Below are positions 34,049 through 46,185 of a stretch of DNA of 64,000 nt, piece after piece. The notes below the pieces were generated by a model that had not been told where the DNA came from, did not search any database, and was given only the letters and a program-made list of their open reading frames with translations. The stretch comes from Calliphora vicina (Eukaryota > Arthropoda > Insecta > Diptera > Calliphoridae), in contig NC_088782.1 in assembly GCF_958450345.1 (NCBI RefSeq), positions 113,242,358-113,306,357 of the forward strand. The letters run 5' to 3'. Position 1 is the first letter of the stretch. Every line of letters begins with the position of its first letter. The translations under genes were made by a program, and so were the position numbers.

Positions 34049-34746
34049 ACAAGTAAGAAAGTATGGTCGGTAAAAGTATGGTAAGTAAAAGAGCAAAAAC
34101 AGTTTTCTTTCAAAATTTCAATAATTTATATTTTTGAGTGATTTTCGGAAGTGGGCCTTATATGGGAGCTATGACCAATTATGGACCGCTCACCTTGAAA
34201 TTAGGTTGTGTGATTTATGTCTATATTAAAGTTAACTATGTTGAATTTTGTGTGTTTACCAACATTTTTAAGCGATTTATGCACGTTAAAGTGATTTTCG
34301 GAAGCGGGTCTATATGGGAGCTATGACTAATTATGGACCGATCGTAACAAAATTTGGTGACATGAATTTTGTATATATAAAACTTATTTGGAGCAAAATT
34401 TGTGTAGATACATAGATAAATTAAACATTTATGACCGATAAAGTCCAATTTCGAGGGGACATTTGTATGGGGGCTAGGTGAAATAATGGACCGATTTCAA
34501 TAGGCTTGGTCCTGGGGCCGAAAAAGTAATATGCACCAAATTTGATTGAAATATCTTCAAAATTGCGACCTGTACTCTGCGCACAGGGTTTACATGGACA
34601 GCCAGCCAACCAGACGGACGGACGGACGGACATCGTTTAATCGACTCAGAAAGTGATTCTAAGTCGATCGGTATACTTTAAGGTGGGTGTTAGACTAATA
34701 TTTTTGGGCGTTACAAACATCTGCACAAACGCATAATACCCTCCCC
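34049..34746 (-). mobile_element. HINE-A copy with damaged hairpin
   Basis: The 3' end 'acaagtaagaaagtatggtc' is followed by a rearranged hairpin ('ggtaaaagtatggtaagtaa') lacking the 'taccctacac' motif. The 5' end stops at 'ataccctccccc', without the 'gtggtgtagggtata' terminus. Confidence 0.75.
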
Positions 34747-34849
34747 CCAAATATATCTTATCATGGACTCTAAATTGTCATGCGTACGATCATATACCAG
34801 CCTTCGGACTACATTATTCCATAAACAGATTTTGATAGAGTGTACAAAG

Positions 34850-35345
34850 TCTTAATTTCCTCCAGGAGTGAGTGGTGCAGGGGTAATCTCGTGTACGAAT
34901 ATTTATATACAGACGGTTCTAAATTGAGCAGAGGTGTTGGCCCTCGGGTTTTTCTGTGACAAACATAGGATACCATACAATCTTCCGAATGAATGTAGTA
35001 TTTTTCAGGCTGACATTTTTCATTAGCCAGGCAATGTAAGAATGCTCTCTGAAGACTAGGTCGTCTATCTGACATTACTATAGTTGAGTTCCTACGCACA
35101 AAGACTACTATGGCAATAAACAGGCAAACGAATTAGCCAGAATAGGAACTACTTTGGATATCTACAATTCGGTTTCAGTAGCAATTCCAAAATAATTATC
35201 TTCAGACATTTTCTTATAATGGCTTAGCTGGGCAAGTTAATATGGCACTCTTTTAACGAAAAACGAACTATGCAACTGATAACTCGTAATAGAAGGGATA
35301 CCTCTAAGTTGCTGGCAGTATTAACGGGAATGGCATTATGATTCT
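34850..35345 (+). pseudogene. LOA-like RNase H fragment
   Basis: Plus strand reads 'LYTDGSKLSRGVG' at about 34911, which holds the first catalytic Asp of RNase H. After frameshifts come 'IPYNLPNECSIFQAD' and 'ALSDITI'-like sequence, then 'QANELARIGTTLDIYNSVSV'. The middle catalytic blocks are scrambled by frameshifts. Similar domains lie at 14000-14480 and 57550-58150. It directly follows the HINE-A 5' side, so the HINE probably interrupted or replaced the upstream part. Confidence 0.6.
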
Positions 35346-35879
35346 GGGATAAAAAAATTGAGTACTAAATTTAGCTCTCCTCTAACAATTAAAAATGGTG
35401 TCAATTCCAAGAACTCAGATACCTGACTAGTTCAGTACCAGTTCAATTCTCTTTAGAATCTAAATTTCTGTTAAAACATTTATTAAAAATTCATCCACAA
35501 CAAAGTATCCAAATTATTCAGCTGCATCATAAAAATCTGCGTTCTGTGAGAAATATTATTCTTGAGCTGCGAGAAACGATGGCTTTATTGAGAAATTATT
35601 ATTGTAAGCAATTAATTTTGCTAACCGAACCTGTCAACTGGCCGCCTAAGTCGTGTGATATTACACTTCTCTCGTGACTCGATAGATACCGGTAGCAATT
35701 CTTGAAAATAGTAGCAATTTGCGAGGTTCCCGTAGCAATGTTGGAAATAGTTATTGAAAAATTTACCTTCCGAATAGACCCATTTAATGAAATTATCCCT
35801 TAAAAATTAATTTCAGAGACTATTATTTCAGTTCATAGTAATGCTTCCGACATCGAATGAACCTATAAAGTATACAAAT

Positions 35880-36510
35880 AATGGACAATGATAAAAAAAA
35901 TGTTTGCTGTCTCCTTTTCTTCCTAGTCGCTATTGCTTTTGCAGTTCAGTGGCCAGTAATGACTTTTATATGGTTTCTTAGAATTTAGGCGGATTTGTGA
36001 CAAGTCATATTCACTGAATTTCCCATTTATTCTTGACAATGAGATGAAGCTTTTGTGAAAACAGTTGCTTAACCCTCAAGAGAGAAATATCAATACCATG
36101 TCTGATTTCATTGAAATATAGAGTGGTGCCAGTTTTCGCAAACCCATCAACCCAATGATAACCAATGAATAGGTCAATATATCCCCCTCTCTAGATATCT
36201 AATGTCCGCTTTGCTATAAGAAAATTTGTGGATATCTCTGATCAATATCACTTGATACTGAAATTGTTTAGAGGCTACTCTGTAACAATAATTTTGGATT
36301 GAATTTTGCTACCCTCATACTGAATTGGTCCGAATAGATATCACATCCGATCTTATCAAGTGATCTTGATCCATTAGTGAATATTTGGATGAAGTCCTCC
36401 CATAGGTGGAAACCATTATCATAGTCAGATCTATCCGGGATATTCGTAATAAAACCTGGATCGAAATACCAGGGCTCATGTATTGTATATTATTGTATAG
36501 GAAACAATGA
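35880..36510 (-). pseudogene. RNase H fragment of another non-LTR element
   Basis: Minus strand from about 36425 reads 'EDFIQIFTNGSRSLDKIGCD' and 'IYSDQFSMRVAKFNPK', then from about 36190 'LFIGYHWVDGFAKTGTTLYF' and 'QLFSQKLHLIVKNKWEIQ'. This matches the start (TDGS, here TNGS, first catalytic Asp lost) and end (GH...AD.AK.G) of an RNase H domain. The weak match to the other three RNase H copies suggests a different family. Confidence 0.5.
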
Positions 36511-36514
36511 ATGC

Positions 36515-36985
36515 TTTCCAAAATGATTCAAATTTTTTTGCATTAAATCTATAAGAATCCACTGTGCAGTGCAGAAATAAAATAAATATTATGATACCTA
36601 AATGTATAATATATGTAAATATAACTACATACGTTTGAATGAATGATAGTGAGTGTATCTGAGTATGAGTCTGGTTATGTGTGAGTTAAAATGATAGTGA
36701 GTCAGTATCTGTATAGAAATTTGTGTATATGATAGTGTGTGTTAAAATGTTTACTCTACAAACATTTTCTAATATTTATGACTTTCTTTTATAAAGTACA
36801 ACGGAAACGCACTTCTCTCCATATATAGATATGTATGAGTAAAAGTGTATATGAAGCTTTTAAACATAAATATCCACATATAAACATTAAAACCTTTACC
36901 TTTTCACAAGAAATATCTGTGGATTTAGTGAACAAGTGTTTGTGAGTGTCTACATGTATAAGTATCTTTGCATATCTGTGTTTAG
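36515..36985. other. non-coding stretch with TG-rich simple repeats
   Basis: Contains interspersed 'gagtgt', 'tgagtatgag' and 'gtgtgtt' motifs (36640-36760) and AT-rich sequence. No gene recognised. Confidence 0.4.
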
Positions 36986-37899
36986 ATATCGAGCCCTTAG
37001 CGCCAAATTATCGTAAGCGACAAAACACAAATTTTACAGGAGAAGGTTTTTTTTTGATTATTTTGAAATCTATATATATAAAAGAGTAACGTTACTGACT
37101 GACTGACTGATTCATCATCGCACAGCCCAAACGGCTGAAGCTAGAATCACGAAATTTTAACTGTGGTTTCCTCCCTCCCCAAAACGATCCGATAAGAAGG
37201 GATTTTTGGAAACGTTTAGGGGATAAAAAAGGGTAAAAACGGGTAAATTCGGTAACCTTATATCTTCAAAACTAATAAAGATACAAAAAAACTTAAAATA
37301 GCATGTTACTCCATTTAAAAAATAAGTTGACAGATGTTTCGTACTTTTTGGAAATTCAAAACTTTTAGGGGAGAAAACGGGTATACCTGTATTTTGGTAC
37401 TTTTTTTTAAACCAATAAACATAGAAACAAATTTTAAATCGTATTCTTTAATTAACAAAAAATAAAAAATATTGGTATTAGAAATTCGAACCCTTAAAGG
37501 ATAAAAATTGTGTTTATTTTTGGTACTTTTTCATAAAATATGTTTTTCTATAATTTGACATAGACATTCAAATATTTAACTATGAGCTCCCACCACGATA
37601 CAGACAATTATTTTAATAATATTTTACCACCGCAATGGGGATAAAAAAGGTACCAAAAATACATTTTATTGAAATTATTAAGCCAATTTTGATAATTTTT
37701 TAACATTGGTTCCTGGATTCGTACAAAAATTAACTAACAGGGTGTTATTTGGAACTCAAGTACCAAGGTGTATATTGGGCCAAATCCGGGTAAACAGTTT
37801 GGTACTTTTTTTAAAACATATTTTTTCTTGGGCTCAGTAACACAGATTTTAATATTTTGAGACATGTCTGTAGCATAAACAATTTTGGCAATATGGAAT

Positions 37900-39130
37900 A
37901 TTTTTAAAGTTCGAACTTGATTGTTTCAAGGCAGAAAAGGGAAATTGGTACTTTTCTCCTAATGGTACTTTTTTTTAATATTTTAAATTATTTCACTTAT
38001 CGACATTAAAGTTAGCTGATATGTATCTGAGTGAAGTTTGTGTTAGGTACCAAAATGTGACAACTGAACTATAGGTACTTTTTTATTCATCTAATGGTAC
38101 TTTTTGAATTTTATATGACAATGGACATGAAATTAAGCATATATGATCCTAAGTGAATGTGAATTTTAGGGGTAGACTTTTTGGTACTTTTTCTTTAATC
38201 GAATGGTACTTTTTGTAATTTCTTCACCAATGAACCTAGAAACATGAAATAAAGCTTACATGGGCCAGAGTGGTTTGGAATCCACAAGTGTCTGCTTTTT
38301 GGTACTTTTTCTATATTATAATGGTACTTTTTGAATTTTCTATAATAATGGACCTAGACATATGTAATTAAGCGTATATGGTCCTATGTAAGTAAAAATT
38401 CAAGCGGATACTTCATGGTACTTTTTCTTTATTATAATGGTACTTTTTTAATTTTGTATAACAATGGACTTAGAAACATAAAATTAAGCATACTCGGTCC
38501 TAAGTCAGTGATAATTGTAGTGGAGACTTTTTGGTACTTTTTCTTTAATCGAATGGTACTTTTTGTAATTTCTTCACCAATGAACCTAGAAACATGAAAT
38601 AAAGCTTATATGGACCGGAGTGAGTGGGAATCTACAAGTGCCTGATTTTTGGTAGTTTTTATATATTGTAGCGGTACTTTTTTTAATTTTCTGTAATAAT
38701 GGACATAAAAATATGAAATAATTCGTATATGTTCTAAAGTGAGTGAGAATTCTAGGGGGAGACTTTTTGGTACTTTTTCGTTATTCTAATGGTACTTTTT
38801 TGAATTTTTTATAACAATGAACTTAGAAACATGATATTTAGCATATGTGGTCCTAAGTGAGTGAGAATTCTAGAGATAGACTTTTTGGTACTTTTTTGAA
38901 TTTACTATAATAACGGACTTAGAGTTTTCAAAAAACCGAAGAATTTCAAAACCGCGGTTTCGTTTTTTTTTTGTGATAATTTTTTATAGAAACAAAATTA
39001 GTTGATAATATAGGAAAGGCTATACAAATTTAAAATTCAAACTTGACGAGTTATGGTCTAGTGAGTGAGAATTCAAAAGTGATAATCAATGGTACTACTT
39101 GTTTATTGCAATGGTACTTTTTGGATATTT
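37900..39130 (+). repeat. ~117-bp minisatellite within the Helitron
   Basis: About nine or ten diverged units, each with two 'tggtactttttt'-type blocks and 'aatggacctagaaacatgaa'. Segments starting at 38175 and 38525 are almost identical over ~85 bp at a spacing of 350 bp, pointing to a three-unit higher-order repeat. Repeat F interrupts the array at 38925-39056. Confidence 0.8.
38925..39056 (+). repeat. repeat F, copy 2
   Basis: Opposite-strand relative of 24540-24715, sharing 'caaaaaaccgaagaatttca' and 'gttgataatataggaaa'. It lies within the Helitron minisatellite. Confidence 0.55.
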
Positions 39131-40621
39131 TATAATAATAAACCTAAAAATTTAAAATTAAATTGAATTCACAAAAGGTGACTTTAGTGGTGACTTTCTT
39201 TTGCATTTTCTATAATAATGGACCCAGGAATATGAAGTTAAACATTTACAATCAGATTCACAAAGGGAGACTTAATAGTACTATTTCACACTTCTAATTG
39301 GGGTGGCGAAGCGCACCGGGTCAGCTAGTTTATACATAGAATTAGAAATGTTATGATGCGATATAATATAATTTCGTTCAAGCTATTTGTCTATTTTTCA
39401 CAAATATTTATAACTTTTGACAATTAAAAATTCATGGAATACTTTATAGAAAAATATGACAAAAAATGTTTTATATTGAATTTTTGCATAGATACAAATT
39501 TTTCGAATTGAAATTAAATTTTTATTTATAAATAGTTTTTAATGAAATTTCACAGTTATGTAGATTTATTATCAGCAATTTCGCAATTCCCAAAAAAGTG
39601 TTGAAAAATTACAAAAATGGTAATTTTTATTGGCTATAATATCCATACCAGGGTCGGGGTTATCAGGACCCTTTACAAAATAATTAAAGGGTCTATATTT
39701 TGATATCGGATACGAGATTTGAGAATTTTTGCCCTAAAATTTAGTTTTACATAAAAAATAGGTGTTTTTTTGAAAGGACCTGGTACCCTCGGTAACAACA
39801 ATTTTTATTTTTTTTCTAATTTAAAATATTTTATAAGAACTTAGCTTTCAGAAAGTATAAATATCTTATACATCCTCTTAGAAATTTCTTGTGATAACTT
39901 AAAAAGAAAAAGTTATTTTTTCCCAAAAAATTAGCGAAAAATCTCCTTTTTAAAATTTTTTAAATTCAAATGCATATAACTTTGGACTTAGTAATTTTTT
40001 TTAAACAATTATTTTTTTTTTTACACATACGTATGTTGTTAGTACAATAAAGTAAAACTGGAGAAAATAGGGAACTATTTGGATAAGGTGTTGTCAAAAA
40101 ACTGGAGTAGGGTGGGTAAAAATATTGAAAATTTAATTTTCAAATGCGAATATCTCCTAAGCTATAAGAGATAATTGATAGCTATGACGAGGTTTTTTGT
40201 AGTGCTCGATGAGAAGATTCTATATGTGTAAATGAAATCGGAACACAATCGAAGAAATAGGATCGTTTTAAAAATGTATCATACCCGAGGTGTCCTACTT
40301 TGAGGACCCTTGGTCGCGCCCCTGCACACTGTGGAAAATCACAAATCTATCTGGACAAAATTAAAAAAAATAAATGTCTGGCAACATTCCTTCTGATCAT
40401 TTAATGAGCTTCACAATACAATAGTGAACTGTAATTTATGTTTTTTTTTTTTTGGTTTTTAGCTCCGATTAGGAAAAAGTCAGTTGTTGTCAACAGGTAC
40501 ATTAAGTACATTAAGCTCTATTTCAAGGAAATATGCAACAATTTTCATTTAATTATTTCCATTGTAACTATTAAAAAAAAAACTATTTTTTGTGAGAAGA
40601 TCAGAAATTGGAAAAAATAAA

Positions 40622-40786
40622 ATATTTCCTTTTTTCAAGTAGATTTAAAGCTGTTTATTCCGCATAGTTCCGCTGTAAAACTATATTTGGGTTAATCTGT
40701 CAAGTGTTCACTTTACGGTAAATCAAAAATATCTTGCGCATTTTTGCGACCGCCATACATTTTTTTTTCACTTTTCCAGTATGACA
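40622..40786 (+). repeat. direct repeat flanking a HINE, left
   Basis: 'aaagctgtttattccgcata' through 'gcgaccgccatacatttttt' recurs at 41558-41715 with about 85-90% identity. The two copies flank the HINE-A at 40801-41554. Confidence 0.75.
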
Positions 40787-40800
40787 TACACAAAGAAAAA

Positions 40801-41554
40801 ACAAGTAAGAAAGTATGGTCGATCAAGACCGACCATCTAATACCCTACACTAAGTAAAAGAGCAAAAAAAAATTTTCTTTTAAAATTTCAATAATTTATA
40901 TTTTTGAGTGATTTTCGGAAGTGGGCCTTATATGGGGGCTATGACCAATTATGGAGCGATTACCATGAAATTAGGTCGTGTGATTTATGTCTATATTAAA
41001 GTTAACTATGTTGAATTTTGTGTGTTTACCAACATTTTTAAGCGATTTATGCACGTTAAAGTGATTTTCGAAAGCGGGTATATATGGGAGCTATGACTAA
41101 TTATGAACCGATCGCAACAAAATTTGGTGACATGAATTTTGTATATATAAAACTTATTTGGAGCGAAATTTGTGTAGATACATAGATAAATTAAACATTT
41201 ATGACCGATAAAGTCCAATTTCGAGGGGACATTTGTATGGGGGCTAGGTGAAATAATGCACCGATTTCATCCAGTTTCAATAGGCTAGGTCCTTCGGCCG
41301 AAAAAGTAATATGTACCAAATTTGATTGAAATATCTTCAAAATTGCGACCTGTACTCTGCGCACAAAGTTTACATGGACAGCCAGCCAGCCAGCCGACCA
41401 GACGGACGGACGGACGGACATCGCTTAATCGACTCAGAAAGTGATTCTAAGTCGATCGGTATACTTTAAGGTGGGTGTTAGACTAACATTTTTGGGCGTT
41501 ACAAACACCTGCACAAACGCATAATACCCTCCCCACTATGGTGGTGTAGGGTAT
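40801..41554 (-). mobile_element. HINE-A copy between direct repeats
   Basis: Full-length copy with GGAC x4 and both ends intact. Flanked by ~160-bp direct repeats, far longer than any target duplication, so it sits in a local segmental duplication. Confidence 0.85.
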
Positions 41555-41557
41555 AAT

Positions 41558-41715
41558 AAAATATTACCTTTTCCCAAGTAGAGTTAAAGCTGTTTATTCC
41601 GGATAGTTCCGGTGTAAAACTATATTTGAATTAATTAAGGTAAATCAAAAACATCTTGCGCATTCTTGCGACCGCCATACATTTTTTTCACTTTTGCGGT
41701 ATGATCTACTTTTTC
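41558..41715 (+). repeat. direct repeat flanking a HINE, right
   Basis: Second copy of 40622-40786. Confidence 0.75.
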
Positions 41716-41784
41716 ACGAAAGAAAATTTTTGAAGAATAGGTAAAAACTTCCAAAATACATTGCGAAAAAAAAAGTTGGTTTTT

Positions 41785-43957
41785 TATACCCTACACCACC
41801 ATAGTGGGGAGGGTATTATGCGTTTGTGCAGATGTTTGTAACGCCCAAAAATATTAGTCTAACAAGTATACCGATCGACTAAGAATCACTTTCTGAGTCG
41901 ATTAAGCGATGTCCGTCCGTCCGTCTGGTTGGCTGGCTGTCCATGTAAACCTTATGCGCAGAGTACAGGTCGCAAATTTTTAAGATATTTCGATCAAATT
42001 TGGTACATATTATTTTTTCGGCTCAAGGACCTAGCCTATTGAAACTGGATGAAATCGGTGCATTATTTCACCTAGCCCCCATACAAATGTCCCCTCGAAA
42101 TTGGACTTTATCGGTCATAAATGTTTAATTTATACATGTATCTCCAAAAAATCCGCTCCAAATAATTTTTATACACACAAAATTCATGTCACCAAATTTT
42201 GTTACGATCCGTCCATAATTAGTCATAGCTCCCATATATACCCGCTTCCGAAAATCACTTTAACGTGCATAAATTGCTTAAAAATGTTGGTATACACACA
42301 AAATTCAACATAGTTAACTTTAATATAGACATAAATCACACGACCTAATGTTATGGTGATCGGTCCATAATTGGTCATAGCTCCCATATAAGGCCACTTC
42401 CGAAAATCACTCGAAAATATAAATTATTGATATTTTAAAAGAAAAATATCGACCCCTTAGCGCCAAATTATCGTAAGCGACAAAACACAAATTTTACAGG
42501 AGAAGGTTTTTTTTGATTATTTTGAAATTTATACATAGAATTAAAAATGTTATGATGCGATATAATATAATTTCGTTCAAGCTATTTGTCTATTTTTCAA
42601 AAATATTGATAACTTTTGACAATTAAAAATTCATGGAATACTTTATAGAAAAATATGACAAAAAATGTTTTTTATTGAATTTTTGCATAGATACAAATTT
42701 TTCGAATTGAAATAAAATTGTTATTTATGAATAGTTTTTAATGAAATTTCACAGTTATGTAGATTTTTCTATTTAAAATTCAAAAATATAAACGAATTTT
42801 GAAATTTATTATCAGCAATCCCGCAATTCCCAAAAAAGTGTTGAAAAATTCCAAAAATGGTAATTTTTAGTTTTTTGCCTATAATATCCATACCAGGGTG
42901 GGGGTTATCGGGACCCTTTACAAAATAATTAGAAACATATTGAACGACCTATAATCGGTTACTATATTTTGATATCGGATACGCTATTTGAGAATTTTTG
43001 GCCTAAAGTTTAATTTTACATAAAAAATAGGTGTTTTTTGAAAGGATCTGGTAACAACAATTTTGAAATTGGTTTTCCTTTAAAATATTTTACGAAAACT
43101 AAGCTTTCAGAAAGTAGGAATTTCTTATACATCCTCTTAGAAAATGTTTGCGATAACTTAAAAAGAAAAAAAGTTCTTTTTTCCCAAAAAAATAGTGAAA
43201 AATTGCTTTTTAAAAATTTTTTAAATTCAAATGCATATAACTTTGGACTTAGTCATTATTTTTAAACAGTTCTTTTTCCATTTGATAAATACATGCGTTG
43301 TTAGTCCAATAAAGGAAAACTGGGGAGAAGCGGGAAATATTTGGATAAGCTGTTATCAAAAAACTGGAGTAGGGTGGGTACAAATGTTAAAAATTCAATT
43401 TTCAAATGCGAATATCTCCTAAGCTATAATAGATAATTGATAGCTCGATGAGAAGATTCAACATGTGTAATGTTTTTGAAATCGGAACTCAAACCAAGAA
43501 ATAATATCGTTTTAAAAATGTAACATACCCGAGGTGTCCTACTTTGAGGGCAATTGGTCGCGCTCCTTGTGGGCCCATGAGATCCATGTTCAAAACTTAA
43601 ACTCGATAACACTTCTTCTTTGCACACGTGAAATTTCATTCAAACCAATCTAACTATTTAGAAGTTACAGATTTATTTCCCTCTTTTTTTTCTATACCAC
43701 TGTGTGTCGCTTACGATAAAATTTGTTTACTGTAAAATATAAACATTGACTTACGATAAAATGTTACCCCCTATATTTTTGAAGTTATTAACAATTTTGA
43801 TATTCTAAGAATGCTGAAACATCAGTCGGTCCATAAAATTTTAATTTCTGCAATAAAACAAAAATTTTAAAAATGTCGCTTACGATAATTTGGCGCTAAG
43901 GGCTCGATATGTTTACTCATTTACTTGGTGTAGGGTATTATATGGTCGGGCTTGACC
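41785..43957 (+). mobile_element. HINE-A copy split by repeat O
   Basis: HINE-A sequence runs 41785-42449 and resumes 43907-43957 ('atatgtttactcatttactt' to 'cgggcttgaccg'). The interruption is repeat O/D copy 3. ATAT occurs at both junctions (42446-42449 and 43907-43910). The final 'accatactttcttacttgt' is replaced by a repeat O fragment. Confidence 0.8.
42450..43906 (+). mobile_element. repeat O, complete copy (1457 bp)
   Basis: Terminal inverted repeats of at least 32 bp: 'cgaccccttagcgccaaatt' plus 'atcgtaagcgac' at 42450 and the complement ending 'ctaagggctcg' at 43906. It is flanked by ATAT, a possible 4-bp duplication. The interior holds repeat D sequence as at 15353-16335, including a 'cataccactgtg'-like end at 43706. 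No transposase motif was readable. The superfamily is unknown. Confidence 0.7.
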
Positions 43958-44088
43958 GTCCTAAAAAGTTATTAACAATTTTGATATTCTGAGAACGCTA
44001 AAACATCAGTCGGTCCATAAAATTTTAATTTTAGCAATAAAAAAAAATTAGAAAATGTCGCTTACGATAATTTGGCGCTAAGGGCTTG
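43958..44088 (+). repeat. repeat O right-end fragment
   Basis: 'aagttattaacaattttgat' to 'ctaagggcttg' duplicates the last ~120 bp of repeat O (43788-43906) with a few differences. It lies 50 bp downstream of the complete copy. Confidence 0.75.
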
Positions 44089-45400
44089 ATATGTATGTTG
44101 CACTCATCTATCATAACCTTTTTGCTAATATTTATATACTCTTTATACTGCTACAGACAAAATATATATTTATAGTTTTATACACATATTTTTTTCCAGT
44201 TTCCTTTTTACAAATATTTTAATTTTTCTTTTCCTGTATGATAAATTTTTCCATAAATATATGCATACATATGTAGAGATATTTTGTATTTAACACCCTA
44301 CAATACTTCAAGGCTGTATGAGAATTTGAAACTTGACCCAGCAATAATTAACATAGAAATAGTCAAAATTTGCCAGCATTACAAAATATAGGAGGTGCTC
44401 TATATAATATTCACTAAATAGCTAATTCGGTTACTGCCCTCAAAAGTCCACTTTTACCTATTATCTCTAAAAATTCCTAATTTCTTTTACCTTCACTGGT
44501 AAAAGTAAAAATATCTGTGTAGAAAAAAAAAATAACATAAATAATTTAACATTTTCTCAATCTTTCTTTTTTCCACTGCTTATGAGTTTTTACCTCTTGT
44601 CTAACAAAACTATTTACGAAACTATTCTGTTGTTGTTATTAAAGTTTTGTACTGAGCAAAGAGTTTGCTTCATTTTTTTTTTTGAAATTTAGCACAGGAA
44701 CTAGATAGACCACTTGGTATTTTTTTGTTGCAACAAAATAAAGCAGCAGAAAAAAAACTCTATCTTTACAGAAAATAGTAAGAAGTTATTTGTAATTTTG
44801 GAATTTTTGTAATCAAGAGAATTATATTTTTTTAATGCTAAATAGTTTAATAGTTTTAGTTTATATTCGTGTATAAAAGAATGTTAAACTTTAGGTAGAT
44901 AAATTTATAATTGTTGTAGTGCAAGTTGTTGTTGTTGTTGCTGTTGTTGTCTTTGCTTCTGTAATATGTAAAATTAATATTATAAATCAAAATAAACTTT
45001 AGACAGCCAGATTGTGTATAATTTTTGTGTGTTTCAGGAGGGCTACTTACATATTTAGCTACATATTTATTGTGGCCTTTTATATAAATAGAATTTTTAA
45101 CTTAAATTAAATATTGATCTTAAGAAATGTATAGAAAAAAGATTTGAACATTTTTTTAATTGAAAAAATATGTATGTTTATTTATTGTTTGTGGTTAGTT
45201 TTCTTCTTTGAATTTGTGTTAAAAATAGTTTATACTTTATTAAGTTATGTAAATAAAATAGAACTAGACTAGACTTTTTGTTCATTGATTTTAGTATAAT
45301 TTATGGATTTATTAATATTTTCTGAAAGTTACAAAATCTTGTTCTTAAATTAATGAATATGTCATTTTGTAGGCAACATATCTGCGATTTATTCTCATTA
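44089..45400. other. non-coding stretch with (GTT)n
   Basis: AT-rich. A (TTG)n/(CTG) run lies at 44924-44955. No gene recognised. Confidence 0.4.
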
Positions 45401-45419
45401 GTTATTGAACTTTTTTTTG

Positions 45420-45645
45420 CTTCGAAAACGTCGAGTTTTGTGGCAACAAAGCGTCATATTAGGGTAGTTTTGCTTTAGTTCTTTAATTTGAAAAACAAGT
45501 GCCGCTGAAGCACACCGATTGCTCAACAAAGCTTATGTTGAATGTGTTCCATCGGTTTCAACGTAGGAGAGATGCATTGTTCGATTCAGAAGTTATGATT
45601 TTGACACGGAAAACAAATATCGCCCAGGCCAGACAATTTGATATT
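45420..45645 (+). pseudogene. mariner transposase N-terminal fragment
   Basis: Plus strand reads 'VATKRHIRVVLL', TAG, 'FNLKNK', then after a frameshift 'AAEAHRLLNKAYVECVPSVS', TAG, 'RFRSYDFDTENKYRPGQ'. This is the paired helix-turn-helix region of a mariner transposase, of the same group as 18746-19400 (shared 'KRH.R.VLL'). It preserves the segment that is deleted in that copy. The catalytic domain is absent. Confidence 0.7.
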
Positions 45646-45824
45646 TTAGTAACATTAAATAACTTTATAAAATTTTGGGACTTCATTTACCTTAAAAACT
45701 AAAAAAAAAATCATATGGTGATTTTCCACGAATAAAAATATAAAATTTGAATTAATATAAAATTTTAATAATTAAAAATAACATAACAAAATTTGGAACC
45801 AATATAGACTCAAATGTCCTTAAG

Positions 45825-45865
45825 TTAATGGCATTGCAATTTTTGAAAAATTGCAATGCCATTAA
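45825..45865. repeat. perfect 41-bp palindrome
   Basis: TTAATGGCATTGCAATTTTT, one G, then its exact complement. It can form a 20-bp hairpin. No terminator-like or element context was recognised. Confidence 0.85.
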
Positions 45866-45979
45866 TGGGGAAAATGTGTTCCAAAAACTGAGTTTTTTTT
45901 TTAGAAAATTGCCTACTGTGAAGTTATTTACTGTAAAAGAAACTTTAATTTTAATTTTTCATTCCCCCTAGATCTTCCC

Positions 45980-46180
45980 TTGAATTTTAGTTATTGCAAA
46001 TCATTTTTAATTTCATTCCTTTGAATTGCAATTCATTGTTCTTATTCATTTGAATGAATTCAAAATCAATTAAAATGAATTGGAAATGAATTCGTTTGAA
46101 TTGATTTAAATTTCATTCAATACTTTTTCTTTGTGAAAAGAATTAACTCAAAACTTAGCTAATTCGAAACGAATTTAAAT
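45980..46180. repeat. degenerate GAATT-rich repeats
   Basis: Irregular repeats of 'tgaatt', 'aattcatt' and 'aatgaattc' fill about 200 bp up to the next HINE. Low-complexity sequence. Confidence 0.5.
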
Positions 46181-46185
46181 CAAAA

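Larger units (their letters stand above)
37069..39328 (+). mobile_element. non-autonomous Helitron, 2.26 kb
   Basis: Starts TCTATATATATAAAAG and ends 'gggtcagCTAG', with a hairpin 'ggtggcgaagcgcacc' ending 11 nt before the CTAG. It sits exactly between A and T of 'gaaa|tttatacat'. The sister repeat at 42524-42537 reads 'gaaatttatacat' without it, so the insertion made no target duplication, as expected for a Helitron. The 5' side carries (TGAC)4 near 37096. No Rep/helicase coding was seen. The body is dominated by a tandem minisatellite. Confidence 0.9.
36990..40334 (+). mobile_element. repeat O/D copy 2, interrupted by a Helitron
   Basis: Begins 'cgagcccttagcgccaaatt', the terminal repeat seen at both ends of 42450-43906. 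It is interrupted at 37069 by a Helitron and resumes at 39329 ('tttatacatagaattag'). It ends at 'cctgcacactgtgg' without the matching right terminal repeat. Sequence outside the Helitron is nearly identical to the sister copy at 42450. Confidence 0.75.

Noticed and set aside
44924..44955. Possible polyglutamine coding tract
   Set aside because: Frames around the (TTG)n run are closed by nearby stops on both strands; a plain microsatellite.
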